Source: VMDJ01 sp965659945
GTDB lineage: Bacteria > Pseudomonadota > Gammaproteobacteria > Chromatiales > Chromatiaceae
Length of the DNA: 64,000 nt
Reading direction: 5' to 3'
NCBI GenBank assembly: GCA_965659945.1
Contig: CBFHYJ010000002.1
Location: 12,130 to 76,129, forward strand
Positions within the stretch are counted from its first letter, which is position 1. Every line of letters begins with the position of its first letter. The notes beneath the pieces were generated by a model, which was given only the letters and a program-made list of their open reading frames with translations, searched no databases and was not told the DNA's origin. Made by a program: the position numbers and the translations under genes. Positions 24,518 through 33,396 of the stretch are shown piece after piece.

Positions 24518-25369
24518 GTGTCAAACCTAGCGCAAAAAGGGACCTTATATATAGTTGCGACACCCATTGGTAATCTCTCGGATTTATCAGAGCGCGCAAA
24601 GGCTATTTTGTCTTCGGTGGACCTCATTGCAGCAGAAGATACTCGGCACACCAAGAAGCTGCTGCAGCATCTTGGTATTAACCAGCGGTTACTGGCGCTA
24701 CACGAGCACAATGAAGATGAGAAAAGTGCGCTTGTGGCGGATCGCTTGGCTGCTGGAGAATCAGTAGCTCTGGTTTCAGATGCAGGTACCCCTTTAATTA
24801 GTGACCCCGGCTTTCCGTTGGTGCGTGAGTGTCACCAACGTTCTATCCCAGTTTCGCCCATACCTGGCTCAAGTGCGCTGATTGCGGCCTTGTCGGCATC
24901 AGGTCTGGCTACAGATGAATTTCACTTCATTGGGTTTGTGCCGCGTAAGCCGAATGCACGTCGAGAGGTCTTCAGCGAAAAAGCGAATGCGTCAGGCACT
25001 TGGCTTTTTTATGAAAGTTCGCACCGAATTGTTGAATCTTTGCGTGATTTAGCAACAGTTATCGGTGACTTACGTCGCGTGGTGTTGGCCCGAGAGCTAA
25101 CAAAGCTACATGAAACGATCATTTCAGCCCCACTTTCTGAGCTTATAGGTCATGTGACCGCCGACGATAATCAACAGAAAGGTGAGTTTGTTGTCATTGT
25201 TGAGGGTGCTCCTCAGGTGGAAGAAAGTGAAGATTTCTCAGACGTTGACCGCATTTTGCGAATTTTAATAGCAGATTTGCCGTTAAAACAGGCCTCGAGT
25301 CTGGTCGCTGAAATTACCGGTGTGAAGAAAAATATCGCTTATCAACGTGGTCTGGCGCTAAAGGCTTAA
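24518..25369 (+). CDS. rsmI: 16S rRNA (cytidine(1402)-2'-O)-methyltransferase
   Basis: Tetrapyrrole-methylase-fold enzyme that 2'-O-methylates C1402 in the ribosomal decoding centre; the RsmH gene at 26472 makes the N4 modification of the same base. The 283-residue protein has the family's LYIVATPIGNLSDLS start, AAEDTRHTKKLL, VALVSDAGTPLISDPGFPLV, and GLATDEFHFIGFVPRK, followed by YESSHRI. The start codon is GTG with a GGGGCGAG ribosome site just before it. rnpB begins about 14 bases after the stop. Confidence 0.96.
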   Translation: MSNLAQKGTLYIVATPIGNLSDLSERAKAILSSVDLIAAEDTRHTKKLLQHLGINQRLLALHEHNEDEKSALVADRLAAGESVALVSDAGTPLISDPGFPLVRECHQRSIPVSPIPGSSALIAALSASGLATDEFHFIGFVPRKPNARREVFSEKANASGTWLFYESSHRIVESLRDLATVIGDLRRVVLARELTKLHETIISAPLSELIGHVTADDNQQKGEFVVIVEGAPQVEESEDFSDVDRILRILIADLPLKQASSLVAEITGVKKNIAYQRGLALKA

Positions 25370-25383
25370 GTTAAAATAGTCTC

Positions 25384-25732
25384 CGAGTTGACCAGACGAT
25401 CGCGGCCCTTGTGGCGGAGGAAAGTCCGGGCTCCATAGGGTAGAGAGCCAGATAACATCTGGGCGGCGCGAGTCGACGGAAAGTGCCGCAGAAAAAATAC
25501 CGCCTAAGTCTGTAAAGACCGGTAAGGGTGAAAAGGTGTGGTAAGAGCGCACCGCGCAACTGGCAACAGGTGTGGCAGGGTAAACCCCTCTCGGAGCAAG
25601 ACCAAATAGGGAAACACGCGTAAGCGCTCTGCGACCCGCAGAGGTTTCCGGGTAGGTCGCTTGAGCTGCCTGGCGACAGGTATGCCAGATGAATGGTCGT
25701 CCACGACAGAACCCGGCTTATCGGTTAACTCG
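25384..25732 (+). ncRNA. rnpB: RNase P RNA, bacterial type A
   Basis: Catalytic RNA of RNase P, which trims tRNA 5' leaders. The conserved cores are readable: GAGGAAAGTCCGGGCTCC near 25419, GGTAAGGGTGAAAAGGTG and GGTAAGAGCGCACCGCG near 25525-25555, GGCAGGGTAAACCCC, GGAGCAAGACCAAATAGGGA, and the closing CCACGACAGAACCCGGCTTATCGG. The terminal P1 helix pairs GAGTTGAC at 25385-25392 with GTTAACTC at 25724-25731, which sets the ends to within a few bases. A TAAAAT -10-like hexamer at 25372-25377 may be its promoter. The rsmI-rnpB-mraZ order also occurs in Pseudomonas-like genomes. Confidence 0.97.
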
Positions 25733-25740
25733 TTCAATAA

Positions 25741-25780
25741 ACCCCAGTGGCGTGAAAATGCTCTGGGGTTTTCCTTTTTT
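25741..25780 (+). terminator. Rho-independent terminator of rnpB
   Basis: ACCCCAG at 25741-25747 pairs with CTGGGGT at 25763-25769, and a T-rich tract (TTTCCTTTTTT) follows to 25780. It lies directly behind the RNA's 3' end. Confidence 0.85.
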
Positions 25781-25912
25781 GGCTACTTTTTTACCAACTC
25801 TTCATGTTTCACTTTAAGTAGCAACGTTATAAAGCTGTTTTTCAACGGTAATTTTATAATTCTGGATTTTCGCTAAGTTGCTGAGAAATAAGCATTTTTT
25901 CCTAAAAAAAGG

Positions 25913-25941
25913 TTGACCAAGTGGGTTGATGTACCTAGAAT
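25913..25941 (+). promoter_or_regulatory. Candidate sigma-70 promoter of the mra/dcw cluster
   Basis: A TTGACC -35 hexamer at 25913-25918 and a TAGAAT -10 hexamer at 25936-25941 are separated by exactly 17 bases. This is the best promoter-like sequence in the window, and it lies about 70 bases upstream of mraZ. The remaining stretch from 25781 to 25912 is AT-rich and shows nothing else I can name. Confidence 0.75.
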
Positions 25942-25952
25942 TTCTATAAAGG

Positions 25953-25977
25953 TGGCGAATTGTGGGGCGAATTGGGG
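25953..25977 (+). promoter_or_regulatory. MraZ-type operator: three TGGxG repeats at 10-base steps
   Basis: Direct repeats TGGCG, TGGGG and TGGGG start at 25953, 25963 and 25973. MraZ is known to bind TGGGN repeats spaced by five bases upstream of its own gene. These have that spacing, with the first copy degenerate, and lie between the promoter and the mraZ start. Autoregulation of the cluster is inferred. Confidence 0.75.
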
Positions 25978-26013
25978 AATTCGTGTCACTTCATTCATTT
26001 GGAGAGGTGAAAC

Positions 26014-26472
26014 GTGTTTTTGGGTGTGAATACGCTCAATGTGGATGCGAAGGGGCGCATGGCTATTCCGGCAAAGCATCGGGATGAGCTTGCGTCTTGT
26101 TGTGCCTCTCGTGTTGTCGTCACGATCAACCCCCGTGAGCACTGTCTATGGCTCTACCCTGAAAATGTTTGGCGTGATATCGAACGTAACCTCTCTCGAC
26201 TCCCCACTTTGAAACGCCAAAATCTAATCCTGCAGCGTTTATTGTTAGGTCATGCCTCTGAGGTAGAGCTTGATAGCCAGGGTCGTATTTTGTTGTCCGC
26301 CGAGTTGCGTGAGTACGCATCGCTCGATAAGCGAGTGGCCTTGGTTGGCGAGGGTACTCGTTTCGAAATCTGGGATGAAGAGTCTTGGTTGGGCAATCGT
26401 GAAGGCTGGTTGGCTGAAGCCAATGATCTTGATTCGGATCTATCCGATGAGCTTGGCGATATGGTGTTGTGA
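26014..26472 (+). CDS. mraZ: Transcriptional regulator MraZ
   Basis: Ring-forming AbrB-like DNA-binding protein that represses the mra/dcw operon. The 152-residue protein has the two tandem SpoVT-AbrB half domains, starting FLGVNTLNVDAKGRMAIPAKHRDEL and repeated as EVELDSQGRILLSAELREYA, each with the characteristic D-x-K/Q-G-R core. The start is GTG with a strong GGAGAGG ribosome site at 26001-26007. It is the first gene of the cluster, and its stop overlaps the rsmH ATG. TGGxG operator repeats lie upstream. Confidence 0.96.
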   Translation: MFLGVNTLNVDAKGRMAIPAKHRDELASCCASRVVVTINPREHCLWLYPENVWRDIERNLSRLPTLKRQNLILQRLLLGHASEVELDSQGRILLSAELREYASLDKRVALVGEGTRFEIWDEESWLGNREGWLAEANDLDSDLSDELGDMVL

Positions 26473-27404
26473 TGAGTGATCTCGGACATCGCACGGTGTT
26501 ACTCGATGCGGCGGTAGAGGCCCTCTCAATTCAGCCTAAAGGGATTTATATCGACGGCACTTTTGGTCGGGGTGGTCACAGCACGCTTATTTTAAAAGAG
26601 CTAGGCGAATCTGGTCGCTTGATTGCATTCGATAAAGATCTCGCAGCGATTGATGTAGCTAAGCAGTTGTTTGCTGATGATTCACGATTTGTTATCCATC
26701 ATGAAAGCTTTGCAGATTTAAAGCTTATTGCTGAGCAACATGATCTATTGGGCAAGATCGACGGTGTATTGCTTGATCTTGGTGTGTCATCACCACAGCT
26801 TGATGAGGCGGATCGCGGTTTTAGCTTCATGAAGGAGGGGCCGCTAGATATGCGCATGGACCAAGCGCGTGGTTTGTCTGCGGCGGAATGGTTGGCTGAA
26901 GTTGAAGAAGCAGATTTAGTCACTGTGCTTAAAGAGTATGGTGAAGAAAAGTTTGCTAAGCGCATTGCTCGAGCCATTGTTGAGCAGCGCGATAAGGCGC
27001 CACTGACCACAACCTCTGAGTTGGCAGCATTGGTTGAAAAAGCAATACCCGTGAAAGATCGTTATAAGCACCCTGCGACGCGCACCTTTCAAGCCATTCG
27101 TATTTTTATCAATCGTGAGTTAGTTGATCTAGAAGAAGTATTGGCTTCGGTAATTGATGTTTTGGCACCGGGTGGTCGTTTGGTTGTGATTAGCTTCCAT
27201 TCGCTCGAAGACCGTCGCGTTAAACAGTTCATGAAACGTGAATCACAAGGCCCCAAGCTGCCTAAAAAATTACCTATCGCACATGTCGAAACGCAAGGAC
27301 GCTTACGTCTGATGGGTAAGGCGGTTAAAGCGTCTGAAGAAGAAGTTGCGGCAAATTCTCGTGCACGAAGCGCTGTGATGCGTATTGCGGAGGTGGTGGC
27401 GTGA
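26472..27404 (+). CDS. rsmH: 16S rRNA (cytosine(1402)-N(4))-methyltransferase
   Basis: SAM-dependent methyltransferase acting on N4 of C1402 of 16S rRNA. The 310-residue protein carries the SAM-binding stretch YIDGTFGRGGHS, the DKD-type acidic motif AFDKDLAAI, LLDLGVSSPQLDEADRGFSF and the C-terminal VISFHSLEDRRVKQF. I start it at the ATG at 26472, which overlaps the mraZ stop (TGATG); a GTG one codon earlier is also possible. ftsL begins inside its stop codon. Confidence 0.96.
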   Translation: MSDLGHRTVLLDAAVEALSIQPKGIYIDGTFGRGGHSTLILKELGESGRLIAFDKDLAAIDVAKQLFADDSRFVIHHESFADLKLIAEQHDLLGKIDGVLLDLGVSSPQLDEADRGFSFMKEGPLDMRMDQARGLSAAEWLAEVEEADLVTVLKEYGEEKFAKRIARAIVEQRDKAPLTTTSELAALVEKAIPVKDRYKHPATRTFQAIRIFINRELVDLEEVLASVIDVLAPGGRLVVISFHSLEDRRVKQFMKRESQGPKLPKKLPIAHVETQGRLRLMGKAVKASEEEVAANSRARSAVMRIAEVVA

Positions 27405-27670
27405 GTTCAAAGCAACGCTTGTGGTTATTCGCCGTAATGTTTCTTGTGTTGGTAAGCGGTGTTGCGGTTGCCAATATGAAATACCAGTCACGTCTACTGT
27501 TTGTTGAATCGCAAAAGCTTCGTGCCTCAATGGATAAAGAGGTGTTGGAAGAAGGTCGTTTGCGATTAGAAATCGCAAGTCGTGGTGATTTTGATCATGT
27601 GGTTCGTGAAGCTGCAGTGCGCCTTGATATGCAGTCACCGTCATCAAAGCAAGTGGTGGTTTTGGACTGA
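27401..27670 (+). CDS. ftsL: Cell division protein FtsL
   Basis: Small bitopic divisome protein of 89 residues that forms the FtsQLB complex and activates septal synthesis by FtsW and FtsI. A short cytoplasmic end is followed by one membrane helix (about 6-25), then a periplasmic coiled-coil stretch rich in Glu, Arg and Leu (LRASMDKEVLEEGRLRLEIA). It is recognised by size, topology and the fixed place between rsmH and ftsI rather than by sequence motifs. The GTG start overlaps the rsmH stop, and the stop overlaps the ftsI ATG. Confidence 0.92.
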   Translation: MSSKQRLWLFAVMFLVLVSGVAVANMKYQSRLLFVESQKLRASMDKEVLEEGRLRLEIASRGDFDHVVREAAVRLDMQSPSSKQVVVLD

Positions 27671-29433
27671 TGGCGGCTAAGAAGCAACAACGTATCAAGC
27701 AGTATCAGCGTGAGCAGGCGGGTGTGCCGAATGCGGCATGGCGTCGTCATTTGGTAAGTGTTCTTTTTGTGCTTTGTGGGCTTTTACTGCTGTGGCGGGC
27801 TGTCGATAAGCAGATCCTTGAGAGTGATTTCCTTCAATCAAAAGGTACTGAGCGGTATGTTGAAACGGTAGAGATTGAGGCGCATCGCGGCATGATTACC
27901 GATCGACGTGGTGATGTTGTCGCTATGAGCACGCCGGTTGATACGATCGCGGCTAATCCTCGTTTGCTTTCCGCAAGTAATGAAAAGTTGATGCCCTTGG
28001 CGCAGGCGCTAGAGATGTCGCTTGCGCAGTTAAAGGAAATTATTTCTAGTTCGTCATCGACGTATTACGTTCGCTTAAAAAGAAAGTTGCAGCCATCAGA
28101 AGCTGACTATGTTTTAGCAGTAGCTAAAGCGAATGGTTTAAAAGGTTTATATAAAGAACGTTCTTATCGTCGCTATTACCCAATGCATGAAGTGTTTTCG
28201 CATGTCGTTGGATTTACAAATTACGAAGACAAAGGCCAGGAAGGTCTTGAGCGTGTTTTTGATCAGCAGTTAGCTGGTTTGCCGGGTAAAAAGCGTGTCT
28301 TGCGTGATGGCCGTCGCCAGGTTGTTGAAGATATCGAAAATATTCAGATGGCAGAGGATGGGAAGCATCTCGCGTTAAGCCTTGATGCGCGTCTGCAATA
28401 CATTGCTTATCGTGAGTTAAAGTCGGCTGTGTCTAAAAACAGTGCGACATCGGGCTCAGCAGTTGTGTTGGATGTGAGGACGGGTGAGGTTTTGGCGATG
28501 GTGAATCAGCCTGGCTATAACCCAAATGGCAATCGTTCCTCTAAGAACGGACGTCTGCGCAATCGTGCGGTTACCGATACCTTCGAGCCCGGCTCAACTA
28601 TGAAGCCCTTTGTAGTGTTGGCTGCTCTTAATGATGGTGAAGTTGATCAGGATGAGATCATTGATGCGACTTCAGCTTATTACAAGGTAAGGGGTGGAAC
28701 TGTTAAGGATGATCATGGGCCTTACGGCATGATTGATCTGGGTACTTTATTAGCAAAATCGAGTAATGTAGGTGCTGCAAAGTTAGCGATGCGTCTCGAT
28801 TCTGAAAAGTACTACGAATTTTTGAAGCGCTTTGGGTTCGGCGAGCCTGTGTCATTTAATTTCCCTGCAGAGACTTCAGGTGTTTTACCGCATTGGTCAG
28901 GTTGGGCTGAAATTGAAAAAGCGACCATCTCTTATGGTTACCGATTATCTACAAATACTATTCAGTTGGCTCGAGCATATGCGGCATTAGCTAATGATGG
29001 GGTGGCTATCCCTTTAACTTTATTGAAGCGTGGTGATAAAAGTTTCAAGGGACATCGCGTCATCGATGCAAGCTCAGCAATAGCTGTTCGTGAGATGTTG
29101 ACTAAAGTCGTGGAGCCGGGTGGCACTGCTACCAAGGCGGCGGTCTCGAATTATCAGGTAGCGGGTAAAACAGGCACTTCAAAAAAGGTTGCGCCAGAGG
29201 GCGGTTATTCAAAAGATAGATATGTAAGTTTGTTTGCGGGTCTAGCGCCTGCTGACAACCCGCGACTCGCTATGGTCGTAATGATTGATGAGCCTAAAGG
29301 AAAGCAGTATTACGGCGGTCAAGTTGCGGGTCCGGTGTTTTCAAAAACCATGTCAGAAGCGTTGCGCTTAATGAATGTTAAGCCAGATGTTGAAAAGCCT
29401 GATGTTCGTTTGGCTTCAAAGGGGGTGCGCTAA
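27670..29433 (+). CDS. ftsI: Septal peptidoglycan transpeptidase FtsI (PBP3)
   Basis: Class B penicillin-binding protein that cross-links septal peptidoglycan. The 587-residue protein has a cytoplasmic basic end, one membrane helix (about 28-45), a pedestal domain beginning EIEAHRGMITDRRGDVVAMS, and the transpeptidase domain with S309-T-M-K312, the SSN motif near 363, and K500-T-G502. The order and spacing are normal, so it should be active. It overlaps ftsL and murE by one base on each side. Confidence 0.97.
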   Translation: MAAKKQQRIKQYQREQAGVPNAAWRRHLVSVLFVLCGLLLLWRAVDKQILESDFLQSKGTERYVETVEIEAHRGMITDRRGDVVAMSTPVDTIAANPRLLSASNEKLMPLAQALEMSLAQLKEIISSSSSTYYVRLKRKLQPSEADYVLAVAKANGLKGLYKERSYRRYYPMHEVFSHVVGFTNYEDKGQEGLERVFDQQLAGLPGKKRVLRDGRRQVVEDIENIQMAEDGKHLALSLDARLQYIAYRELKSAVSKNSATSGSAVVLDVRTGEVLAMVNQPGYNPNGNRSSKNGRLRNRAVTDTFEPGSTMKPFVVLAALNDGEVDQDEIIDATSAYYKVRGGTVKDDHGPYGMIDLGTLLAKSSNVGAAKLAMRLDSEKYYEFLKRFGFGEPVSFNFPAETSGVLPHWSGWAEIEKATISYGYRLSTNTIQLARAYAALANDGVAIPLTLLKRGDKSFKGHRVIDASSAIAVREMLTKVVEPGGTATKAAVSNYQVAGKTGTSKKVAPEGGYSKDRYVSLFAGLAPADNPRLAMVVMIDEPKGKQYYGGQVAGPVFSKTMSEALRLMNVKPDVEKPDVRLASKGVR

Positions 29434-30959
29434 TGGCTTGTCGCCCTGATCAAAAGTCAATGTTGCTTGGCGAGTTGCTAAAAGGTGTTGCTGATAGTGG
29501 ATCGGCATCACGTTTACTTATAAATGCCATCTCTATGGATAGTCGCGATATTAAGCAAGGGTCACTGTTTTGTGCGGTGGTTGGTGCGACACATCACGGC
29601 CTTGATTATTTAAAAGAAGTCATTGAGGCCGGAGCGGTTGCGATCGTTGCTGAGGCCGGTGGTCGTTGGGATCGTGTTTCTATAGCGGATGCAGCGGGTC
29701 GATATGGCTTGCCTATTATCTTGATTGAGGACTTAGGTAGAAAGGTTGGTCAGTTAGCTTCTTGTTTCTTTGGTTATCCATCGCAATCACTACGCGTTGT
29801 CGGCATCACCGGCACAAACGGTAAAAGTAGTGTTGCGCATTATGTTGCGTCAGCCTTGTCACAAAAGATATCAGCAGGTGTGCTTGGCACACTTGGAAAC
29901 GGACTGTTTGGTGATCTGTCACCGAGTTCGCACACCACATTAAATCCAGTTTCTCTGCAGGCTGAGATTTCACGTCAATTAAGTCAGGGTGCAAAAGCAA
30001 TAGCGATGGAAGTGTCATCGCATGCCTTAGATCAATCGAGGTTGGCGGGCGTTACTTTTCATACGGTTGTCTTTACAAACTTGTCGCAAGATCATTTGGA
30101 TTACCACAAAACAATGGAAGCTTATGCTGCGGCAAAAACACGCCTATTCCGACGTGCAGGTGTGATGCATGCCGTGGTGAATGTGGATGATGCGCATGGT
30201 GCAACTATGGTTGCTCAATATGGTCGTGATCAATCTTTTGTTGCAGTTAGTATAAAGAGTAAAAAGTCAGAAGTTGCTGATCGTTTTATCGCGGCAAGCT
30301 CTGTTAAAAGTTCATCGACAGGTTTGAAGATTACGTTTGACTCTAGCTGGGGAGCGGGATCGATCAGTAGCGATTTGTTGGGTGAGTTTAACGCGGAAAA
30401 CTTATTGCTTTCTTTAGGTGTTCTTCTTTCATGGGAGATGCCATTGGAAACAGCAATTGAGGTACTTCAAACAGTTAAGTCAGTGCCTGGCCGCATGCAG
30501 GTGATTCGATGTGATAAAGCGCCGTTGGTAATTGTCGACTTTGCTCATACTCCAGATGCGCTTGATCAAGTGTTATCGGTTTTACGTCAGCAATGTGATG
30601 GCCAATTGGTTTGTGTGTTTGGTTGCGGTGGTAACCGAGATGCCATGAAGCGCCCTTTGATGGGTGCAGCAGTGCAAAAGCACGCAGATGTAATCTGGCT
30701 GACAGATGACAATCCTCGTGATGAATCGGGCGATGAGATTATCAATCAAATTAAACAAGGCATGCAGCTGACAGAATCAGTGCATGTTGAGCGTGATCGC
30801 GAGAAGGCAATTGCTAAAGCGATTGCTGCAGCATCAATTAATGATGTGGTCTTGATTGCGGGTAAAGGCCACGAGGCTTATCAAGAGATTAAAGGTCAGA
30901 CAATTGCTTTCTCTGATCAAGCGGTAGCAGAGCGCGTTCTCACTGAGGTGGCGGCATGA
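29433..30959 (+). CDS. murE: UDP-MurNAc-L-alanyl-D-glutamate--2,6-diaminopimelate ligase
   Basis: Mur ligase that adds the third residue of the stem peptide. The 508-residue protein has the ATP loop GITGTNGKSSVAHY near 125, the carbamylated-lysine and substrate region, and D426-N-P-R429, the signature for meso-diaminopimelate rather than lysine. The wall is therefore of the usual Gram-negative type. The ATG overlaps the ftsI stop (TAATG), and murF starts four bases before the end. Confidence 0.97.
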   Translation: MACRPDQKSMLLGELLKGVADSGSASRLLINAISMDSRDIKQGSLFCAVVGATHHGLDYLKEVIEAGAVAIVAEAGGRWDRVSIADAAGRYGLPIILIEDLGRKVGQLASCFFGYPSQSLRVVGITGTNGKSSVAHYVASALSQKISAGVLGTLGNGLFGDLSPSSHTTLNPVSLQAEISRQLSQGAKAIAMEVSSHALDQSRLAGVTFHTVVFTNLSQDHLDYHKTMEAYAAAKTRLFRRAGVMHAVVNVDDAHGATMVAQYGRDQSFVAVSIKSKKSEVADRFIAASSVKSSSTGLKITFDSSWGAGSISSDLLGEFNAENLLLSLGVLLSWEMPLETAIEVLQTVKSVPGRMQVIRCDKAPLVIVDFAHTPDALDQVLSVLRQQCDGQLVCVFGCGGNRDAMKRPLMGAAVQKHADVIWLTDDNPRDESGDEIINQIKQGMQLTESVHVERDREKAIAKAIAAASINDVVLIAGKGHEAYQEIKGQTIAFSDQAVAERVLTEVAA

Positions 30960-32320
30960 TTCGTTTTGCATTGTCAGAAGCGGCTGTCGCAATGAATGGC
31001 GTGTTGGTCGGTGGCGATGCTGAATTTTCAGTTGTCAGTACAGATACACGAACACTGTCGAAGGGTGACTTATTTGTCGCATTGAAGGGCCAGCGTTTTG
31101 ACGCACACGATCATGTAGATCAAGCCTGCGATAAAGCCGTGGGTGTAGTTGTTTCACGAGATGACACGACATGTGCTTCGATAAAAGTTAAAGATACACG
31201 TCTTGCTTTAGGTGATTTGGCGGCGGCTTGGCGAGATAAAAGTTCAGCAAAGATCGTTGGTTTAACCGGTAGCAATGGCAAGACTACTGTTAAAGAGATG
31301 ATTGCGGCGGTCTTGGCGCAGGTTGCGCCTACTTTGGCAACAAAAGGTAATTTTAATAACGACATTGGCATGCCTCTAACTCTTATGCGTTTACAAGATG
31401 AGTCATATGCTGTGATTGAGATGGGCGCAAATCACCATGGTGAGATTGATTATTTGTCGCGCATTTGCCGCCCAGATGTGGCGCTCTTAAATAATGCTGG
31501 TCGTGCACATCTTGAAGGCTTCGGTGATTTGGCGGGTGTTGCGAAAGCTAAGTCTGAAATTTTGCATGGCCTAAAAGATAGTGGTGTCTTTGTTTATAAC
31601 GCGGATGATCAATTTGCAGATCAGTGGATTGAGAAAGCCAGTGATGTGAAGCGTGTAGGCTTTGGGTTAACTGATAAGGCGCATGTGCGTTCTCAAGATA
31701 ATAGCTACACAATTGAATGGCTTGAAGAAGGTTGTGTCGCAAGCTTTGATGTTGAAACAGAAGATAAAAGCTTTTCGGTGTCGTTAAAGCTACTGGGTAA
31801 ACATAATCGTATGAATGCACTGGGTGCCATCGCGGTGGCTTTGTCGCTCGATGTGCCAGTTGAAAAAATTCAAGCAGGTTTGGCAAGTTTGAACTCGGTG
31901 CCGGGCCGCTTACATAGTTTAAAAGGTGTAAGTCAGTCTCGATTGATTGATGACAGCTATAACGCAAATCCTGAATCTGTTATTGCGGCAATAACCTTAT
32001 TATCAAGCGCGCCAGGTCGTCGTATTTTGGTTTTGGGTGATCTGGTTGAGCTGGGTGATGATCAAGATCAATTGCATGCGGAGCTCGGTCAGGCGGCAGC
32101 AGAAGCAGGTATTGATGTGTTGTTTACTTGTGGTCAGTACATTCAGTATGCGCACGATGTGTTTACTGGCGAAAAGCATCATTACCAACAACAGGCCGAC
32201 TTAATTGCTGCTATGCAGTCTTATGTGACAAAAGATGATGTGATCTTGGTGAAAGGGTCTCGATCAAGTCATTTGGAGCATGTGGTTTCTGCGTTACAAC
32301 AGGGGGAGTCACTATGTTGA
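30956..32320 (+). CDS. murF: UDP-MurNAc-tripeptide--D-alanyl-D-alanine ligase
   Basis: Adds the D-Ala-D-Ala dipeptide to finish the UDP-MurNAc pentapeptide in the cytoplasm. The 454-residue protein shows the N-terminal DTRTLSKGDLFVALKGQRFDAHD, the ATP loop GLTGSNGKTTVKEM near 97, the ATKGNFNNDIGMPLTL segment, EMGANHHGEI, and the C-terminal DDSYNANPES with VLGDLVELGD. It overlaps murE by ATGA. The D-Ala-D-Ala ligase gene (ddl) is farther along the same cluster. Confidence 0.96.
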   Translation: MIRFALSEAAVAMNGVLVGGDAEFSVVSTDTRTLSKGDLFVALKGQRFDAHDHVDQACDKAVGVVVSRDDTTCASIKVKDTRLALGDLAAAWRDKSSAKIVGLTGSNGKTTVKEMIAAVLAQVAPTLATKGNFNNDIGMPLTLMRLQDESYAVIEMGANHHGEIDYLSRICRPDVALLNNAGRAHLEGFGDLAGVAKAKSEILHGLKDSGVFVYNADDQFADQWIEKASDVKRVGFGLTDKAHVRSQDNSYTIEWLEEGCVASFDVETEDKSFSVSLKLLGKHNRMNALGAIAVALSLDVPVEKIQAGLASLNSVPGRLHSLKGVSQSRLIDDSYNANPESVIAAITLLSSAPGRRILVLGDLVELGDDQDQLHAELGQAAAEAGIDVLFTCGQYIQYAHDVFTGEKHHYQQQADLIAAMQSYVTKDDVILVKGSRSSHLEHVVSALQQGESLC

Positions 32321-33396
32321 TGATGTTGGCTGATTATCTCGCGCAGTTTGATTCCGGCTTTGGTGTCCTCAGCTATATTACCTTGCGTGCCATTTTGGCT
32401 GTGTTAACAGCATTGCTGATTTCGTTTTTGGTTGGCCCGGCAATGATTCGTCGTTTGACGGCATACAAGGTTGGTCAAACGGTGCGTGATGATGGTCCTC
32501 AATCGCATCTAAAAAAAGCAGGCACGCCAACAATGGGTGGTGCGCTTATCTTAGTGGCGGTAGCGATCTCTACCTTGTTATGGGCTGATTTATCTAATCG
32601 TTATGTCTGGATCGTTTTGTTAACGACATTAAGTTTTGGCTTAATTGGTATGTATGACGACTACCGTAAGCTCGTACTGAAAGATTCGCGTGGCTTATCA
32701 GGGCGTTGGAAATACTTCTGGCAATCATTGTTTGGTTTTGCTGCGGCTTATGTTCTTTATACAACGGCTGTTGTTCCAGCTGAGACGCAACTGATCTTAC
32801 CTTTCTTTAAAGATGTGATAATTGATCTTGGTCCATTCTTCATGGTGCTGACCTATTTCGTCATTGTGGGTTCATCTAATGCAGTCAATCTAACCGATGG
32901 TTTAGATGGCTTGGCGATCTTGCCAACGGTGCTTGTCGCAGGTGCATTAGGTATTTTTGCGTATGCATCTGGTCACGCACAGATTGCTAACTATTTGTTC
33001 ATCCCTAATCTTCAAGGCGTTGGTGAAGTAGCCATTTTCTGTGGTGCTTTAGTTGGCGCTGGTTTGGGCTTCCTGTGGTTTAACGCATATCCAGCAATGG
33101 TGTTTATGGGGGATGTCGGCTCTTTGGCGCTCGGCGCTGCATTGGGTGTTGTAGCCGTTGTTGTGAGGCAAGAGGTTGTGCTGTTCATTATGGGTGGCAT
33201 TTTTGTCATAGAGACCTTGTCGGTCATCATGCAAGTGGCTTCATTTAAGCTCACTGGTAAGCGTATTTTTCGAATGGCGCCGATCCATCATCACTTTGAA
33301 CTGAAAGGCTGGCCAGAGCCTCGCGTCATTGTGCGTTTCTGGATTATCACCGTCATCTTGGTGCTTGTTGGTTTAGCAAGCTTGAAGGTGCGCTAA
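32314..33396 (+). CDS. mraY: Phospho-N-acetylmuramoyl-pentapeptide-transferase
   Basis: Polytopic inner-membrane enzyme that moves phospho-MurNAc-pentapeptide to undecaprenyl phosphate, giving lipid I. The 360-residue protein has about ten membrane helices. Loop signatures are KKAGTPTMGGALIL near 68, the acidic GMYDDYRKL near 115, SSNAVNLTDGLDGLAILPT near 190, GDVGSLALGA near 268 and APIHHHFELKGW near 325, all with the expected catalytic Asp and His. A GGGGGAG ribosome site precedes the ATG, which lies inside the end of murF. Confidence 0.97.
   Translation: MLMMLADYLAQFDSGFGVLSYITLRAILAVLTALLISFLVGPAMIRRLTAYKVGQTVRDDGPQSHLKKAGTPTMGGALILVAVAISTLLWADLSNRYVWIVLLTTLSFGLIGMYDDYRKLVLKDSRGLSGRWKYFWQSLFGFAAAYVLYTTAVVPAETQLILPFFKDVIIDLGPFFMVLTYFVIVGSSNAVNLTDGLDGLAILPTVLVAGALGIFAYASGHAQIANYLFIPNLQGVGEVAIFCGALVGAGLGFLWFNAYPAMVFMGDVGSLALGAALGVVAVVVRQEVVLFIMGGIFVIETLSVIMQVASFKLTGKRIFRMAPIHHHFELKGWPEPRVIVRFWIITVILVLVGLASLKVR

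Noticed and set aside
24463..24711. Long N-terminal extension of lpoA
   Set aside because: It would hide the lipoprotein signal peptide and overlap rsmI on the other strand.
31548..31967. 139-codon open frame antisense to murF
   Set aside because: It lies wholly inside a conserved gene, its translation is low-complexity and unlike any protein I know, and there is no ribosome site.
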